From assembly GCA_031253625.1 (NCBI GenBank), contig JAIRVZ010000092.1:1-64000 (forward strand): a stretch of DNA of 64,000 nucleotides. Reading direction: 5' to 3'. The position numbers and the translations under genes are program-made. Positions 38,442 through 48,167 of the stretch are shown here, one piece after another. The DNA is from Dysgonamonadaceae bacterium. Its GTDB lineage: Bacteria > Bacteroidota > Bacteroidia > Bacteroidales > Azobacteroidaceae. Within the stretch, counting starts at the first letter, position 1, and every line of letters starts with the position of its first letter. A model generated the notes under the pieces. The model did no database searches, was not told where the DNA came from, and saw only the letters and a program-made list of their open reading frames with translations.

Positions 38442-39584
38442 TTATTCGTCTTTTTCTTTCTTTTCTTTTGGAGATTGATTTGTTATTATTCGGTTGGCTA
38501 ATAAAATGGTATTTTTCAATACGTTATATTCCATTTCGAAACATTCGGCAAAGACTCCTTTATTCAAGTTTTCTTCGATATGTTTTTCTGTCCACCATTT
38601 TCCTTCTCTGAAATTTGCAGTTTCGATTTGTTGAGATGATGGTATTTGAACCGTATATAAGTGGACTAACCCGTGCATTGATGGCTGTTTACAAATATGT
38701 TTGAAAACAAGCTTTCCATGTAAGTTATTAAGTCCTACTTTTTCTTGTAAAATATGATTTACAGTTTCATCTAAAGTATGCCCGTATCTGACAAAACTTT
38801 CGAGAGGAAAATCAAGCTTATCGGGTTCAATTATGTTATTTGAAGCACGTTTACTCAAGTACAATAAATTGTTGTGAATTAGAGCAATTCTTACAAAAGG
38901 ATGCAAAAATCGTTTGTCGGAAGAGAAACTCACACTATGCGCAATTTTTCCGATTACATTTCCATTTTCACTAACTATCGGCAACCATTTTTCTGTCCGA
39001 AGTATAACCACTCGAATATATCCATAGATTGTGACTATAAATACTAAAGACATATTCAATTGTGAGAATAAAAAGTGTGTCAGTCCGGGAGTTTGGTATT
39101 GAACAAAGTAGAATTTATAGAAGAAAACAATTACAAGATGGATTGTAAAAATATATTGACATAATTTGGCTATTAGGAAATATTCATTCAGACGAATAGA
39201 CAAATTCGCCCTTTTCTTTTTGTTTTCTCGAATAAGTCTGTTTCTGATTCTTTTTTCAAAAAAACGGATAATCCAAAGAAAAGCAACTATGATTACTTGG
39301 AAAAACAATACGCCATATTTTATATATTCTCCGATAAGAGGTCGAAGTCCCGACAATATTAAAAAAGCAATTATAGTAACGGCCAATACGATTGGGAAAT
39401 AGGTATTTTTAAGACTGATATTCGACAGATTAAAGAAGAAGTATATATAGTAGAAAGAGACAGCAAACATCAGCGCAACTGCAATTTCCAAATGAGAAAA
39501 TGAAGTTACCAAAGCAATAATAACAAAGGTTATTAATATTAGGTTATACAGAATCTTTAATCGAGAAATTTTCTTTTTGTTCAT
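38442..39584 (-). CDS. Multi-helix membrane protein with degenerate Nudix-like C-terminus
   Basis: 380 residues. Residues 1-200 hold about six membrane helices. The C-terminal ~170 residues resemble a Nudix fold: VRIALIHNNLLYLSKRA, then RYGHTLDETVNHILQEKVGL at the place of the Nudix box, which lacks the REUXEE glutamates, so catalysis is doubtful. The start codon overlaps the lipA stop by one base (TAATG), indicating translational coupling. No established function. Confidence 0.65.
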   Translation of the reverse strand: MNKKKISRLKILYNLILITFVIIALVTSFSHLEIAVALMFAVSFYYIYFFFNLSNISLKNTYFPIVLAVTIIAFLILSGLRPLIGEYIKYGVLFFQVIIVAFLWIIRFFEKRIRNRLIRENKKKRANLSIRLNEYFLIAKLCQYIFTIHLVIVFFYKFYFVQYQTPGLTHFLFSQLNMSLVFIVTIYGYIRVVILRTEKWLPIVSENGNVIGKIAHSVSFSSDKRFLHPFVRIALIHNNLLYLSKRASNNIIEPDKLDFPLESFVRYGHTLDETVNHILQEKVGLNNLHGKLVFKHICKQPSMHGLVHLYTVQIPSSQQIETANFREGKWWTEKHIEENLNKGVFAECFEMEYNVLKNTILLANRIITNQSPKEKKEKDE

Positions 39585-40423
39585 TACCTTTGTAAAAAAT
39601 CTATTGAATGATAAGAAGAACGCACCAGTGGAGCGCTTCTTACGTTTTTAAATCCTTTTTCTTCTGCAATTATCCTGTACTCATTGAATATGTCCGGATG
39701 TATATATTCAGATACGGGAATATTCTTGCGAGAAGGTTGCAAATATTGCCCTATTGACAACAGCTTACAATTATAACACAATAAGTCGTCAAAAAGTTCT
39801 AAGATTTCATGTTTTTTTTCTCCCAAGCCTAACATTATTCCGGATTTGGTTGCTATTCCGGATGAAGCGATATGTGCCAAAACGGATAAACTCGTATCAT
39901 AATTGGCTACACTTCGGACAGTTGGAGTCAATCGTTTGACGGTTTCCATATTGTGGGAAATTATTTCGGGTTGTTCACGGATAATCAAATCTAACAGTTT
40001 TTTGTTGCCTCTAAAGTCGGGGATTAATACTTCCATTGTTACGGAAGGATTTACGGATTTGATTGTCCGAATGGTTTCTGCCCAATGTCCGGCACCATAA
40101 TCCGGCAAATCATCTCTATCGACAGAGGTGATTATTACATGTTTCAATGTCATTTCTTTAACAGATTCGGCTATACGTGCAGGTTCTTGCCGGTCGAGCG
40201 GAAGTGGTTTTCCGGTTTGGGTGTTACAGAATTTACATGAACGTGTACAAATGTCGCCTGCAATCATAAATGTTGCGGTTCCTTTGTTCCAACATTCTCC
40301 CAAATTGGGGCATTTACCACTTTGGCAGATGGTATGTAATTTGTTTCCTTGTATGATTTTCCCTGTGGTTGCGAAAGTAGCGTTGTTACCGAGGGAAATT
40401 TTTAACCAATCCGGCTTACGCAT
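39584..40423 (-). CDS. lipA: Lipoyl synthase
   Basis: 279 residues of a radical SAM enzyme. The auxiliary-cluster cysteines (CQSGKCPNLGECW) precede the SAM motif CTRSCKFC, and the conserved C-terminus APLVRSSYHS is present. It inserts two sulfurs into octanoyl groups on E2 and GcvH proteins. It starts directly after the truncated crcB and is coupled to the downstream membrane gene. Confidence 0.95.
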   Translation of the reverse strand: MRKPDWLKISLGNNATFATTGKIIQGNKLHTICQSGKCPNLGECWNKGTATFMIAGDICTRSCKFCNTQTGKPLPLDRQEPARIAESVKEMTLKHVIITSVDRDDLPDYGAGHWAETIRTIKSVNPSVTMEVLIPDFRGNKKLLDLIIREQPEIISHNMETVKRLTPTVRSVANYDTSLSVLAHIASSGIATKSGIMLGLGEKKHEILELFDDLLCYNCKLLSIGQYLQPSRKNIPVSEYIHPDIFNEYRIIAEEKGFKNVRSAPLVRSSYHSIDFLQR

Positions 40424-40424
40424 A

Positions 40425-40583
40425 TCAAGTTATTTTATCAATGAAGAAGCAGCCGATAATGTTTACTGCCAATGTACCCAATGGAAAATTAGTTTTTGTT
40501 TTGGTTTGTATAAGTAGAGATAACAGGTAACGAAAAACACCACCGAAAAAGCTCCCAATTCCGATTATAAAAACTAATTTCAT
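40425..40583 (-). pseudogene. crcB: Truncated fluoride channel (CrcB/FluC) fragment
   Basis: A 52-codon reading frame, too short for the ORF track, encodes MKLVFIIGIGSFFGGVFRYL, then LSLLIQTKTKTNFPLGTLAV and NIIGCFFIDKIT and a stop. This is the N-terminal ~45% of the CrcB/FluC family, with the GTLAVNIIGCF signature; full-length proteins have about 120 residues and four helices. The start codon follows the methyltransferase stop with no gap (TAAATG). It lacks helices 3 and 4 and their pore phenylalanines, so it cannot form a normal channel. Confidence 0.8.
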
Positions 40584-41285
40584 TTATTTTTCAAATGTAA
40601 AAGTCGTAAATTCTCTTTCTACCAATCCGTCGCCTGTTTTACTTTTAACGATTTCAATTTGTGTATCCGAACCAACAATTTTGAATTGTGTTGTATCGAT
40701 AAGTTGTTCTATTTTTTCGTTGTCGTAGAGGGTAAAACCGAATTGTGTCTGCGGTTGCCGTTTCATATAATTTTCTTGACAAAAAGTAATGTTTAGTATT
40801 CCCTTTGGCTTTATTACACGATACAACTCGGACATAAGAAAATTAGGGTTAGCCCAAAAATAAATGGTATTTACAGTAAAAATCCTGTCAAAATAATTGT
40901 CAACAAAAGGAATGTTTAGTCCGTTATACAGATGGAAAGTGGCTTGTTGCCTATCAACAAATTGTTGGTTTATCCGCTTCGCTTCTTTGTTCATCAGTTC
41001 AGATATATCAAGTCCGTGATAGGTCAGATTGTTCTTTTGTTTAAGCACATAAGGAAGATGCGCACAGTTGCCGTGTCCAAGTTCCAAAATACTACCGTTG
41101 TCAAGTAAGTTTAGCCGGTCTATTGAATGAAGTGTCATACTGATGTTCGTTTCATTCATCAAATCCGAAACCTCAACGCCTTTGATTCCGTTGGGGCATC
41201 TTAATTGTGATGCCAATTCCTGAAGTTCTTGATCTGTTTGTTTGTGTTTGCTATCTGCCGCCATTTTTTGTCCGCTGTTATCCAT
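40584..41285 (-). CDS. Class I SAM-dependent methyltransferase
   Basis: 233 residues with the SAM-binding motif I (NGSILELGHGNCAHLPYVL), an acidic motif II (YHGLDISELMN) and motif IV (DNYFDRIFTVNTIYFWANP). Resembles UbiE-like methyltransferases acting on small molecules; the substrate is unknown. It starts the operon-like run methyltransferase - truncated crcB - lipA - membrane protein. Confidence 0.8.
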   Translation of the reverse strand: MDNSGQKMAADSKHKQTDQELQELASQLRCPNGIKGVEVSDLMNETNISMTLHSIDRLNLLDNGSILELGHGNCAHLPYVLKQKNNLTYHGLDISELMNKEAKRINQQFVDRQQATFHLYNGLNIPFVDNYFDRIFTVNTIYFWANPNFLMSELYRVIKPKGILNITFCQENYMKRQPQTQFGFTLYDNEKIEQLIDTTQFKIVGSDTQIEIVKSKTGDGLVEREFTTFTFEK

Positions 41286-41322
41286 TTGTTCTCGTTCACT
41301 TCATTTAATTTACTCACATTTA

Positions 41323-43524
41323 TTAAAATTTTATGTCCTTTAAGGCATCATTCTTTAATTCTTCATTCAAGAAGTTAGTCATTCTCGTATACAAGTGGAA
41401 TCTCGTTTTACTTCCTAATAAACTGTGATTTTTGCCCGAATAAATTTGCATATCGAATTGTTTTCCAGCATTCACAAGAGCATCAGAGTAATACATGGTG
41501 TTTTGAAAATGCACATTATCATCGGAAGTTCCGTGAATTAACAGTAAATTTCCTTGCAATTTGTCAGCTAATCGAATGGCCGAAGCGTTTGCATATCCTA
41601 TATAGTTTTCATTCGGAGTGCGCATATATCTTTCGGTATAAATGGTATCGTAGAATTTCCAATCGGTTACGGGAGCAACAGCAATTCCTGCTTTGAAGAT
41701 GCCGTTTCCTTTACTCATCGCCATTAAGGTATTGTAACCGCCATAACTCCATCCCCAAATGGCTATTTTGTTTTTATCAACGTAGGGTTGAGATGCCATA
41801 TAGTTGGCTACGGTTATCTGGTCTTCCGTTTCGTATGTGCCCAAATTCAGATAAAGACTTTTGCCGAATTCTTGTCCGCGAGCACCGGTTCCTCTGCCGT
41901 CGACACAAACAACAACATATCCTATGGAAGATAAATAATGTTCCCAGTTGAAATTAAAACGGTCGAGTACTGTTTGACTGCCGGGGCCGCTGTATTGATA
42001 CATAACGACAGGGTATTTATTAGAGGCAGAAAAACTTAACGGTTTCACTATCCATCCGTTTAACTCGGTTCCTTCGGTATTTTTTACCGTAAAAAATTCT
42101 TTGGGAACAAATTTACTGTTCGCTAACATGTCTTTCAACGCTTGATTGTCTTCCAAAACAAGCAGTTCTTTTCCTTTAGAACTTTCGTCGATGGTTGTAA
42201 CGGTTGGAGTTGCAATACTTGAATAACTATTGATAAAATATTTGAATCCTGAACCGAATTCGGCTGTGTTGGTTCCTTGCTTTTGAGATAATTTGGTTTT
42301 GTTTCCTTTGAAACCAACCTTATAAATCGCTCTACTAAGGGGGCTTTCTTCTGCCGATTGGTAATAAACGCATTGTGCCGTAGGGTCGATACCGTAACAA
42401 GCAGTTACATCCCATTGTCCGGAAGTCAGTTGTTTTTGTAAAATTCCGGCAGGAGAATAGAGATAAATGTGCATATAACCATCTTTTTCGCTCAGATAAA
42501 CAAAATTATCATTGGAGAACGATATGTATTTCAGGAAATCCGATTCGATGTAGTATTTATTCTCATCTTTCAAAATCAATTTGGCAACTGTCGATTTTGG
42601 ATTGGCATAATACATACTGAAGATGTTTTGCGTTCGATTCAACGTCATTACAGCCAATTGTTCCGGATTCGTTGTGAATTTAATACGTGGAATATAATCT
42701 TCCGCAGCAATAGGGATATTCATTCTTTTAATATCCTTTGTGTCGACGCTGTAAGAATAACAGGCAACAATTGAGTTTTTTTGTCCTGCTTTGGGATATT
42801 TGAAAGCCGCAACATCGGGATACAAAGAAACATTGTCGAAAATCTGCATGAGAAATACCGGAACCTGACTTTCGTCGAATTTCACAAATGCAAGCATTTT
42901 GCTGTCGGGCGACCAAGACATCAAGTTCGTTGTGTAGAATTCTTCTTCATACACCCAATCGGTAATGCCATTCAGGATTTTCCCGAATTCGCCATCTTTG
43001 GTAATTTGAGATTCAGTATCGTAATCAAACTTTTTCAACCAAATATCGTTGTCTCTTACAAAAGCGCACATTCTTCCGTCGGGTGAAAAGGTAGGAATCA
43101 TTAATTTTCCCGGAGTATCGGAAAGCGGTTTCAAGAAATTACGTCTCACATCGTAGTCGTATAAATCTGCCTCCCACGAGCGACGGTAAATATATTCTTT
43201 GTTTGTCCAAACGATGATGCGATGTCCGGTAGAACTGATGATATAACCTTCGATGGCATCTAATTTGGTTTCTCTGACGGTGTTTACATCAAATAATACT
43301 CCAGTTTCTTTTCCCGTTTTGTAAGCATACTGCAAGATTTTTGTACCGTCTTTGCTCAACATGGAATAATGTTCCCCATCGGGCATAGGTTGGATTCCTT
43401 TTACCTCTTGCGGGAAAAACTTACCATCGGTAATATCTTTCAGATTGATGGGCAGATTCCCGTTTTGAGCGGTTGAAATTTGGAGAAACAAACAAGATAG
43501 AATTGTAAGAATGATGTATTTCAT
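41323..43524 (-). CDS. Dipeptidyl peptidase IV-like S9 peptidase
   Basis: 733 residues with a signal peptide (ending LQISTAQ), an N-terminal beta-propeller containing WVYEEEF (the Glu pair that binds the substrate amino terminus) and a C-terminal alpha/beta hydrolase domain: nucleophile GWSYGGYN, Asp in HGTSDDNVHF, His in GKNHSL. It removes X-Pro or X-Ala dipeptides from the N-terminus of peptides in the periplasm, as in other peptide-fermenting Bacteroidales. Confidence 0.93.
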   Translation of the reverse strand: MKYIILTILSCLFLQISTAQNGNLPINLKDITDGKFFPQEVKGIQPMPDGEHYSMLSKDGTKILQYAYKTGKETGVLFDVNTVRETKLDAIEGYIISSTGHRIIVWTNKEYIYRRSWEADLYDYDVRRNFLKPLSDTPGKLMIPTFSPDGRMCAFVRDNDIWLKKFDYDTESQITKDGEFGKILNGITDWVYEEEFYTTNLMSWSPDSKMLAFVKFDESQVPVFLMQIFDNVSLYPDVAAFKYPKAGQKNSIVACYSYSVDTKDIKRMNIPIAAEDYIPRIKFTTNPEQLAVMTLNRTQNIFSMYYANPKSTVAKLILKDENKYYIESDFLKYISFSNDNFVYLSEKDGYMHIYLYSPAGILQKQLTSGQWDVTACYGIDPTAQCVYYQSAEESPLSRAIYKVGFKGNKTKLSQKQGTNTAEFGSGFKYFINSYSSIATPTVTTIDESSKGKELLVLEDNQALKDMLANSKFVPKEFFTVKNTEGTELNGWIVKPLSFSASNKYPVVMYQYSGPGSQTVLDRFNFNWEHYLSSIGYVVVCVDGRGTGARGQEFGKSLYLNLGTYETEDQITVANYMASQPYVDKNKIAIWGWSYGGYNTLMAMSKGNGIFKAGIAVAPVTDWKFYDTIYTERYMRTPNENYIGYANASAIRLADKLQGNLLLIHGTSDDNVHFQNTMYYSDALVNAGKQFDMQIYSGKNHSLLGSKTRFHLYTRMTNFLNEELKNDALKDIKF

Positions 43525-43582
43525 ATAATTTGGAAAAATGATAGTTTACAGGTACAAACGTAGTCATTTTAAAGCAATTTAT

Positions 43583-44857
43583 TTACATTTCGATGTCCCA
43601 AATTCCTGTAGCCCGTTCCAATTCAATTAAAGCAGCAGCACGTCCATACAGTGTTTCGTTATAATTCACCTGAACGTCGTTATAAGTACGCTGAGCATTA
43701 AGCACTTCCAATATGCTTGTTTCCCCCTGCTGATAGCTATGAACTTTTTTCTGTAAGATTGTTTCTGCAGAGTTCAACAATCTTGTATTGAATTGGTCAA
43801 CTTGTTGGCAAGTAGCCATATACTTGTGATAAGCTTGTATTACATCCGATTTGATTTGTAATTTTGTGGCCTCATAATCGGCTTCACTTTGGAGCAAAGC
43901 TAATTTGGATACATTTAATATTCCTTTGTTTGCATTTGAAAATCTCAAAGGAACACCAACACTTCCCGAAAAACTTGTATATGCAGGAGCAGAAGCCATT
44001 GTATTGCGAATTTTTGAAAAGCGGGTGACTTCTATATTAAGGTCCAAATCGACTACTCGGTTTGCTTGTGTTAATTTCAGGTTATTTTGCGAAACTTCCT
44101 TGGATTTGAGAGCGACTTGCAAGTCGGTCCGATTGTCTTGAGCGGTTGTTATTAATGATAATAAATCAAATTCGCGTTTGAAATATTTTAATTCTCCGGA
44201 TAAAGAATCCGGGAATTGCATTTCTTTATCTCCTTGCATGAGCGCTAATTGGATTAAAGCATCTCGTAAATCACTTTTACTCCCCAACACATCATTAAAC
44301 ATGATGTTCGCTTCTAATCTCGATTGATGGGCGTCTACTTCTTTGATATGCCCTGATTTAAAACGAACACTGTCGGCATAAGCCAAATCAGCCATGTGTT
44401 GGTAAGAAGATTTTTGTATTTCAAACAGTTGTTTTTGTTTGAGCACCAATAAATAAACCAATGTGGCATCTGCTCGTAAATTCCGGAAATAATCTTCCAA
44501 TTGAACATCGGCCAAATCAGCTTCGCTTTGTGCTACTTTTATTCTTGCTTTGCGCTTTCCTCCCAATTCAAGATTATATTCCAGTCCAACTGCATAATTA
44601 TAACCCATTAGCATATCCCAGTTCTGATTGTTAGCACCTTCTAAAATCAAGTTCGGGTCGGGGAAAACTTTGGCAGCTATAACATTGGCTTTGGCAATAT
44701 CCACATTGTATTTTTCTACAAGGTAATTGATATTACTTTTTTTGACATTTTCCAGATATTCGTTAAATGTCAGGATTTTTTCCTGTGCGTAAGAAGTTAT
44801 CGGCCAAAAATAGAGGGTCAATAATACAATTGTTGCAAAACGGAATATAGTCTTCAT
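43583..44857 (-). CDS. TolC/CzcC-family outer-membrane efflux protein
   Basis: 424 residues with a signal peptide (ending TSYAQE) and two long-helix OEP repeats (LTFNEYLENVKKSNINYLVE ... QSEADLADVQLEDYFRNLRA; QTSI-like YQQGETSILEVLNAQRTYND). It forms the outer-membrane channel of RND-type or metal-efflux complexes. No membrane-fusion or pump gene lies beside it; the next gene is a polyferredoxin, so its partners are elsewhere. Confidence 0.85.
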   Translation of the reverse strand: MKTIFRFATIVLLTLYFWPITSYAQEKILTFNEYLENVKKSNINYLVEKYNVDIAKANVIAAKVFPDPNLILEGANNQNWDMLMGYNYAVGLEYNLELGGKRKARIKVAQSEADLADVQLEDYFRNLRADATLVYLLVLKQKQLFEIQKSSYQHMADLAYADSVRFKSGHIKEVDAHQSRLEANIMFNDVLGSKSDLRDALIQLALMQGDKEMQFPDSLSGELKYFKREFDLLSLITTAQDNRTDLQVALKSKEVSQNNLKLTQANRVVDLDLNIEVTRFSKIRNTMASAPAYTSFSGSVGVPLRFSNANKGILNVSKLALLQSEADYEATKLQIKSDVIQAYHKYMATCQQVDQFNTRLLNSAETILQKKVHSYQQGETSILEVLNAQRTYNDVQVNYNETLYGRAAALIELERATGIWDIEM

Positions 44858-44868
44858 TTTATTAATTG

Positions 44869-46410
44869 CTAAAATCCGAAATCTATATCTTCAATTTCTT
44901 CAACTTTTTCAAAGTTGGGAAGTTTCGCAACCCCTTGCTCTACATCCGCTATTACGCGAATGGCCTTTTGTGGATGTACCGGACATATATATTCGCACCC
45001 ACCGCAACCAATACAAATATCTGGTGTTACCAGTGGTATTCGCAAAGAGTCTTTATACGGAACCATCTTTACGGCCTGCGTAGGACAGTGTTCGGAACAC
45101 GCTCCGCAATCCGTTTCGAATCTATAAACAATACACAGTTCTTTTTCAAAATGAGCAATACCTATTTGCGTTTGCATTTTCTCTTTTTTAGTCAAAGTTC
45201 TCAACGCTCCATTTGGACAAACTTCCGAGCATATTGTACATCTATAATTGCAATATCCATGTTTAAACACCAATCTTGGTTTCAATAAAAAGTCAAGACC
45301 ATACTCTAACCCGGCCGGCTGGATAATTTGATTGGGACATTTTGCCACGCAAAGATGACATGCCGTACATTTTTCGTTGAATCGTTTCAGATTTACGGCT
45401 CCCGGAGGCAAAATGAGTATCGGTTTAGAACCGTTGCTTTGTTTACTTCCGCAGCTGTGCAAAATAGGTGCTGTTGCCAAAATAGTTCCACTTAATGCCA
45501 AAAACGAACGACGGGATTCTAATGTTGTTTGAATCTCCGTTTTTTCGACAGTCTGTTTTTTGAAAACAGGAGCAAAGCGATAATGGATGGCATTTCTTTT
45601 TTTACAAGAAGATAAACAGTTGAAACAACCCACACAACGCGACATGTCGACCGTTTGCTCTTTGCTGTTAATACATTCGGCTTTGCAAGTCCGTTCGCAT
45701 AATCCACAGTTATTACAGGTTTCTTTATCGAAAGAAATTCTGAATAACGAATAACGGGAAAACAGGCTTAACAACCCTCCTACAGGACAAAGCGTATTAC
45801 AAAACAGTCGTCCTCTGATAACCGACAATATACCGAACAGCAAAAATATAGCAATCGAAGCTATCAATGCCGCAGTCGTAACATTATAAATACTAACATG
45901 ATATAACGCATAATTATCTTTAGCCATCAAATGGTCGGCCAATAAATTATTGCCGAAAATAACGACAGGGCGGAAAAGATTCGCTGCCATACGACCGAAA
46001 TTACTATATGGGTCTAAGTATAGCAATAAATGTGTACTTCCGAATAAAAGCAAGACGGTGGCAAGTCCTAATAATGAATAACGCAAAATATTAGACGGTT
46101 TATAATAAGAAAATCTACGTTTGCGTTTGTTTTTTTTCAAATGTCCTCGTTTTGAAAAACGGATGAATATATCTTGAAAAATTCCTGCCGGACAGATAAA
46201 AGAACAATAAACCCGTCCGAAGAAAAACGTTAACAACAACAGGAAAATAACGACAAGCACACTTCCCGCCAAAATTGCCGGAACCAATTGCAAATGCAGT
46301 ACTCCGTGAATTTTTGTTGGCAACAAATTTTTGAAATCAACAAAAAAGAGAGTTATTAATAAAATAAAGAATAAAGCGGTGATTACACGCAAATTTTTAA
46401 GCTTATTCAT
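44869..46410 (-). CDS. Membrane-anchored polyferredoxin (NapH/CcoG-like)
   Basis: About 513 residues from the ATG at 46410; the track start is an upstream TTG. Membrane helices with Cys motifs (FGRVYCSFICPAG; LFCNTLCPVGG) resemble NapH. Ferredoxin-type clusters follow (CNNCGLCERTCKAEC, CVGCFNCLSSCKK). After an internal Tat-like hydrophobic segment (RRSFLALSGTILATAPILHS) comes a second ferredoxin block (CTACHLCVAKCPNQ, CSEVCPNG, CGACSEHCP, CIGCGGCEYICP). It should pass electrons across the membrane; the acceptor is unknown. Confidence 0.85.
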   Translation of the reverse strand: MNKLKNLRVITALFFILLITLFFVDFKNLLPTKIHGVLHLQLVPAILAGSVLVVIFLLLLTFFFGRVYCSFICPAGIFQDIFIRFSKRGHLKKNKRKRRFSYYKPSNILRYSLLGLATVLLLFGSTHLLLYLDPYSNFGRMAANLFRPVVIFGNNLLADHLMAKDNYALYHVSIYNVTTAALIASIAIFLLFGILSVIRGRLFCNTLCPVGGLLSLFSRYSLFRISFDKETCNNCGLCERTCKAECINSKEQTVDMSRCVGCFNCLSSCKKRNAIHYRFAPVFKKQTVEKTEIQTTLESRRSFLALSGTILATAPILHSCGSKQSNGSKPILILPPGAVNLKRFNEKCTACHLCVAKCPNQIIQPAGLEYGLDFLLKPRLVFKHGYCNYRCTICSEVCPNGALRTLTKKEKMQTQIGIAHFEKELCIVYRFETDCGACSEHCPTQAVKMVPYKDSLRIPLVTPDICIGCGGCEYICPVHPQKAIRVIADVEQGVAKLPNFEKVEEIEDIDFGF

Positions 46411-46488
46411 GATTGGAGACAATTCAAATTTGATTTTTTAATTGCATAAATGATTATATGTCTGCAAAGTTAATGCTTTATTTTGAAA

Positions 46489-46519
46489 TTTGTTTATTTG
46501 ATAAAAAGCCGTACATTTG
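46489..46519 (+). promoter_or_regulatory. Consensus Bacteroidetes promoter
   Basis: TTTG (46489-46492), 19 bp, TACATTTG (46512-46519): an exact fit to the -33/-7 consensus, 28 bp upstream of the beta-propeller gene. Confidence 0.75.
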
Positions 46520-46547
46520 CCCGGTATCAAAAAACAACGAATATTCT

Positions 46548-48131
46548 ATGAAACATTTACTTTTAGCATTAGCTCTCGTTTGTTCAACTTATTCTTTTGG
46601 GCAAAAAACAAATTTACCGATTTCAGTTTCAGCGAAAATCGCAGGAAAAAATCTCCAAAACGAACAGGATATAATAGGAACGGAATACGCATTTCCTGAC
46701 ATAATATACAAAACATTCCTCGATACTGTTTCCGGTCTCCTAACTGTTCAGTTGAGAGGAACAAGTAAAAATGAGAAATGGCTAAATAACACCGGACATA
46801 TCTTACAATACGACCTCAATGAGCAAAAATTAATGTGGAGCAAAAAAATTGCTTATCTAACAAGCGAATTGCTACAAGCCGAAAATGTAATGATTTATAT
46901 GGTTCACAATAAATTCGGCAGTAAAAGTTCGTCTTTAGATATTTATACCGGCAAGGAATTATGGAAATCAAATCATACTATTTATCACATCGATCCTATC
47001 AACAGAATCGGAGTAGGATATAAACCAAATATTGGGTTTAACTCAAAAAATAAATTAGAAGGCATTGATTTAGATAATGGAAATGCCTTGTGGAAGATGA
47101 ATTTAAATCGTGAATATGGTTGGAACGATGCTTTTCATATCAATGATTCGACTTTAATCGTGGTTGCTTCCGGATTGCACTCAATAAATATCCTAAACGG
47201 AGATGGTTGGGACTATGAGGCAATAACCGGCGTGAAAGATTATACAGGCACTGTGGCAGCAGCAGCCATCGGTCTTGCCGCAGGGTTACTTACCGGAACT
47301 TTTCTTATACCAACAGGGTATGATCTCGTTAGTGATTTGGGTTCAAATGTGCTGATGGATGACCTTGATTTTTATTTTTCCTCTAAAGAAAAATTAGTAA
47401 GAATCGATAAACAAACCGGAGAGATTATTTGGGAACAGCCTCTTCCTAAAGATTTAACCGGTAAATCGACTATTTTTATAGAAGATGATAGAATATTCAT
47501 GATTAACGAAGGCATTGCCTTTGTGGGAAATCGACAGGTCAGTTTCGGAGGTCCTTTCATCGCAGCTTTTGATAGAGAAACCGGCAAGCAAATATTTATG
47601 GCCACAACAGGCGTAAAAAAAGACCCGATTCTCAGTTACCAATTAACGGGGAATGAAATTCTTTTAGCATTCAAAGATCGATTAACAAAATACACCAAAG
47701 AAACCGGCCAATTTATCATGGAAAGAAATTTTCATAAAAATGAATTTGGAGAACTGAAATATTTCATTGGAAACCAAGCATTTGTAGTTAATGAAAATGA
47801 TGAATTTGTTTCTTTGTCGCAAACCGATACAACTAAAATTTTCGTTTTAACCAACAAAGACAATGTACTGGTTCTGAACAATCAATTAGATATTACGCAT
47901 ACAATCGCACAAAAAGACTTAAATATCTGCTATCTAAAAACCGAAAAATCCAAATTTATAACCAAAGATGAAGGCGACAATAACGAATATAAAACATGGA
48001 TAATCGACAATTCGGGAAAGAAAATTGCTGAAATAGAAACAAGTCCGTCCTCTTTTTTGATTGATAAAATCCTATACAACCAGCAAAAAAATAAATTTAT
48101 TGTGATTGATTTGGCAGAAGTAATCGATTAA
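46548..48131 (+). CDS. PQQ-like beta-propeller repeat protein
   Basis: 527 residues from the ATG at 46548, where a signal peptide begins (MKHLLLALALVCSTYSFGQK); the promoter ends just upstream and rules out the longer track start. Repeated strands such as YTGKELWKSN, LDNGNALWKMN, KQTGEIIWEQPL and RETGKQIFMAT mark a PQQ-type beta-propeller. A hydrophobic stretch (GTVAAAAIGLAAGLLTGTFL) interrupts the middle. No PQQ or substrate residues can be assigned; a scaffold role is as likely as an enzyme. Confidence 0.75.
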   Translation: MKHLLLALALVCSTYSFGQKTNLPISVSAKIAGKNLQNEQDIIGTEYAFPDIIYKTFLDTVSGLLTVQLRGTSKNEKWLNNTGHILQYDLNEQKLMWSKKIAYLTSELLQAENVMIYMVHNKFGSKSSSLDIYTGKELWKSNHTIYHIDPINRIGVGYKPNIGFNSKNKLEGIDLDNGNALWKMNLNREYGWNDAFHINDSTLIVVASGLHSINILNGDGWDYEAITGVKDYTGTVAAAAIGLAAGLLTGTFLIPTGYDLVSDLGSNVLMDDLDFYFSSKEKLVRIDKQTGEIIWEQPLPKDLTGKSTIFIEDDRIFMINEGIAFVGNRQVSFGGPFIAAFDRETGKQIFMATTGVKKDPILSYQLTGNEILLAFKDRLTKYTKETGQFIMERNFHKNEFGELKYFIGNQAFVVNENDEFVSLSQTDTTKIFVLTNKDNVLVLNNQLDITHTIAQKDLNICYLKTEKSKFITKDEGDNNEYKTWIIDNSGKKIAEIETSPSSFLIDKILYNQQKNKFIVIDLAEVID

Positions 48132-48167
48132 AACACCCGACTCAACCAAAATAAATACTAAACTATA

